From the NCBI GenBank assembly GCA_025923175.1, contig JAICGL010000220.1, positions 1 through 6,755 of the forward strand: a stretch of 6,755 nt of DNA. The letters run 5' to 3'. Source of the stretch: Acidimicrobiia bacterium (GTDB taxonomy: Bacteria > Actinomycetota > Acidimicrobiia > IMCC26256 > BP-133). Made by a program: the position numbers and the translations under genes. The notes under the pieces were generated by a model. It was not told the origin of the DNA and made no database searches. It saw nothing but the letters and a program-made list of their open reading frames with translations. Shown one piece after another: positions 5,054 to 6,755 of the stretch; position 1 is the first letter of the stretch, and each line of letters opens with the position of its first letter.

Positions 5054-6411
5054 AGAGCATCACAACGGCTGCACTGGCGGCGATCTCGCTTCTGTGTGCC
5101 TTTCTGGCCTTGCGGCCTCCGAGCAGCGGCGCCGCCGTCGAGATTGCGGCTCGCCCGGTGTGGACCCCGGAGCGTCTCCCTGCCCTGCTGGCCGAGGCGC
5201 AGGGCACGGTCGACCTCGAGCGGGCCGTCGACGAGCTCCTGGCCCAGTCGGGTGCCCGCACCTGCCTCGCCGTCTACGAAGGGGAGCGGCCGGTGCTGCT
5301 CCGCCGGCCGGAGCAGCCGCTTGTCCCGGCGTCGACCCAGAAGACCCTCGTCGCCACTGCCGCGCTGGCAGCCCTCGGGCCCGACTTCCGGTACGAGACC
5401 AGCGTTGTCTCCGACGGCGGGCCCCGCGAAGGTGCGGTCGGCACCCTCTGGCTCGTCGGCTCGGGCGACCCGACCCTGGCCAGCCCGGAGTACATCACGT
5501 TCCTCTCGGAGCGGCCCCGGTTCCAGCTCCACCAGGCCACACCGCTCACCGCCCTGGCCGACGGGTTGAAGGCGGCGGGGGTCACGACGATTACGGGCGG
5601 CATCGTGGGGGACGAGTCGCGCTACGACCGCACCCGGATCCTGCCCGGCTGGAAGGCGAGCTACGTCATCGACAACGAGGTCGGTCCGCTCTCGGCGCTC
5701 CTGGTCAACGGCGGCTTCACGGTCTTCCAGCCGCCCGAAAAGCGAGCGGACGACCCGGCCGCCCACGCGGCCTCCGAGCTGACCCGGCTCGCCACAGCGG
5801 CCGGCATCACCGTGGCCGGGCCGGCCCGCTCCGGTGCCGCACCACCGGAGGGGGCGGTCACCCTGGCCACCGTCCGCTCCGCGCCGCTCTCGGACATCGT
5901 GGCCGGGATGCTGCGAGAGAGCGACAACACCGCCGCCGAGCTCCTCGTCCGGGAACTCGGGGTCGCCAAGCGCCGCGACGGCTCCACTCCGGCCGGCACG
6001 CAGGCCGTCACCGACGCCTTGGCGGAGGCCGGCCTTCCCACGGCTGGACTGCGCCTCGGCGACGGCTCCGGCCTCGAGGTCACCAATCAGTCCAACTGCA
6101 CCCTGCTGGCCGCCGCCCTCCGGAAGCCCGACCGTGGTGGCGCTCCGGAGCTGTCGCCGCTGCTGGCCGTCGCCGGTCGCTCGGGCACCCTGTCCCTCCG
6201 CCTGGCGGGCACGCCGCTCGAAGGCAAGCTGCGGGCCAAGACCGGGTCCCTCAACGGAGTCAGCGGCCTCACCGGCTATCTCGACGGGCGCCGCAGCGTG
6301 TCGTTCGCCTTCCTGGCCAACGGCCCCATCAGCGAAAGCGCCGGCCGGCTGCTCCAGGACCGGCTGATGGCGCTGCTGGCCGGGTACCCCGGTCCGCAAC
6401 CACGCCTGTGA
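5050..6411 (+). CDS. dacB: D-alanyl-D-alanine carboxypeptidase/endopeptidase, PBP4 (peptidase S13) type
   Basis: A 453-residue exported penicillin-binding protein that trims or cleaves peptidoglycan peptide cross-links outside the membrane. Active-site motifs: SxxK as S95-T-Q-K98 (PASTQKTLV), SxN as S291-D-N293 (RESDNTAAELL), and K397-T-G399 (LRAKTGSLNGVSG). About 190 residues between SxxK and SxN fit the inserted domains of the S13 family, and YDRTRILPGWKASY with GPLSALLVNGG is typical of it. The N-terminus is Sec-like: MKS, a hydrophobic stretch at about 5-21, then likely cleavage near SSGAA; Cys16 is not in a proper lipobox. ATG 5050 is chosen because the signal peptide begins there and GGAG lies at 5035-5038. 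Length is close to E. coli PBP4 (477). The downstream membrane protein may be cotranscribed. Confidence 0.95.
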   Translation: MKSITTAALAAISLLCAFLALRPPSSGAAVEIAARPVWTPERLPALLAEAQGTVDLERAVDELLAQSGARTCLAVYEGERPVLLRRPEQPLVPASTQKTLVATAALAALGPDFRYETSVVSDGGPREGAVGTLWLVGSGDPTLASPEYITFLSERPRFQLHQATPLTALADGLKAAGVTTITGGIVGDESRYDRTRILPGWKASYVIDNEVGPLSALLVNGGFTVFQPPEKRADDPAAHAASELTRLATAAGITVAGPARSGAAPPEGAVTLATVRSAPLSDIVAGMLRESDNTAAELLVRELGVAKRRDGSTPAGTQAVTDALAEAGLPTAGLRLGDGSGLEVTNQSNCTLLAAALRKPDRGGAPELSPLLAVAGRSGTLSLRLAGTPLEGKLRAKTGSLNGVSGLTGYLDGRRSVSFAFLANGPISESAGRLLQDRLMALLAGYPGPQPRL

Positions 6412-6419
6412 ACGGGGAA

Positions 6420-6425
6420 TACAGT
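6420..6425 (+). promoter_or_regulatory. Putative -10 box (TACAGT) before the holin-like gene
   Basis: TACAGT lies six bases upstream of GTG 6432, matching leaderless spacing seen elsewhere in the window. It would give the holin-like gene its own promoter just after dacB. The competing view is read-through from dacB with a coupled start at GTG 6408. Confidence 0.35.
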
Positions 6426-6431
6426 GTCGCC

Positions 6432-6755
6432 GTGGCCAACGAAGTGAAAGCCAAGGCACGGAATCCCACCGGCGACGCCAAAGAACTCGTCGACCTGGTC
6501 ATCGCCTATGCGAAGCAGGAGACGCTCGATCCGCTCAAGGGGCTCGGCAAGAAGGCCGCTCTGGGGCTCGGCGGCGCCCTCCTGCTCGGTCTCGGTGGGG
6601 TTTTCGTCTCCATCGGCGCGCTGAGGGCGATGCAGACCGAGACCGAATGGTTCGAGGAGCACAACGTCACCTACCTGCCGTACATCTTCACGGTCCTCTT
6701 CCTGCTCGTCCTGTCGCTGCTCGGCTGGGTGGGCCTCGGGCCGGGAAAGAAGGAC
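6432..6755 (+). CDS. Small two-helix membrane protein, holin superfamily III/DUF1469-like, 3' end off window
   Basis: The visible 108 residues begin with a charged cytoplasmic-type segment (KELVDLVIAYAKQETLDPLK, 17-36). A glycine- and leucine-rich membrane helix follows (about 43-65), then a short polar loop (TETEWFEEHN) and a second helix (about 82-102) ending in GPGKKD. This matches small actinobacterial proteins usually labelled phage holin family (Holin-X, DUF1469-like), which are chromosomal and of unknown role; the label is not evidence of a phage. The stop lies beyond the window, probably soon after the lysines. GTG 6432 is preferred because of its TACAGT box. GTG 6408, in frame and overlapping the dacB stop by four bases (GTGA), is a real alternative that adds eight residues. 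Confidence 0.7.
   Translation, partial: MANEVKAKARNPTGDAKELVDLVIAYAKQETLDPLKGLGKKAALGLGGALLLGLGGVFVSIGALRAMQTETEWFEEHNVTYLPYIFTVLFLLVLSLLGWVGLGPGKKD

Noticed and set aside
5095..5100. Lipoprotein reading of dacB via Cys16
   Set aside because: The residues before the cysteine (SLLC) lack the small residue required at -1 of a lipobox, so ordinary signal peptidase cleavage is more likely.
4648..6459. 603-codon minus-strand open frame opposite dacB
   Set aside because: It is glycine- and arginine-rich and without recognisable domains, and it runs antisense to dacB and into the glycosyltransferase. High GC makes such long antisense frames common.
6432..6755. Prophage or lysis cassette suggested by the holin-like protein
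   Set aside because: No other phage genes, integrase or attachment repeats are visible. Proteins of this type are common chromosomal genes in actinobacteria.

Overview
This is a compact, very GC-rich chromosomal segment, most likely from an actinomycete-type bacterium (Actinomycetota, possibly class Acidimicrobiia). That guess rests on base composition, GTG starts, an actinobacterial-type glycosyltransferase family (RHxHRxWE tail), a small holin-superfamily-III-like membrane protein, and first genes of transcripts that lack Shine-Dalgarno sequences but carry a TANNNT box just upstream of the start codon. I see no tRNA, rRNA, CRISPR array, insertion sequence or prophage. No stretch over about 120 bases lacks a gene.

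Layout, left to right: (1) lutA, the Fe-S subunit of L-lactate oxidation, minus strand, cut by the left edge (1-690). (2) A divergent family-2 glycosyltransferase-like gene (726-1361, plus). (3) A short three-histidine-box fatty acid desaturase (1362-2096, minus), convergent with the glycosyltransferase with no base between the stops. (4) A divergent TetR-family regulator (2218-2832, plus); a near-perfect 20-bp palindrome lies between it and the desaturase. (5) An apparent two-gene minus-strand operon: a dolichyl-phosphate-mannose-synthase-like glycosyltransferase (4248-4985), then cysS (2829-4235). The cysS stop overlaps the tetR stop. (6) A divergent exported D-Ala-D-Ala carboxypeptidase, dacB/PBP4 type (5050-6411, plus). 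(7) A small two-helix membrane protein cut by the right edge (6432-6755, plus).

How the genes relate: TetR plus desaturase looks like a local regulatory unit tuning membrane lipid unsaturation. The GT2, dacB and holin-like genes concern the envelope. cysS supplies Cys-tRNA, and lutA belongs to carbon catabolism. There is no sign of a single shared pathway, and I do not see a convincing undescribed system. The most interesting layer is regulatory. Three divergent gene pairs have very short spacers (35, 121 and 64 bp). Nearly every transcript start fits a leaderless promoter. One 11-bp quasi-palindrome occurs in two of the three divergent promoters. The only gene with a strong Shine-Dalgarno is the operon-internal cysS.
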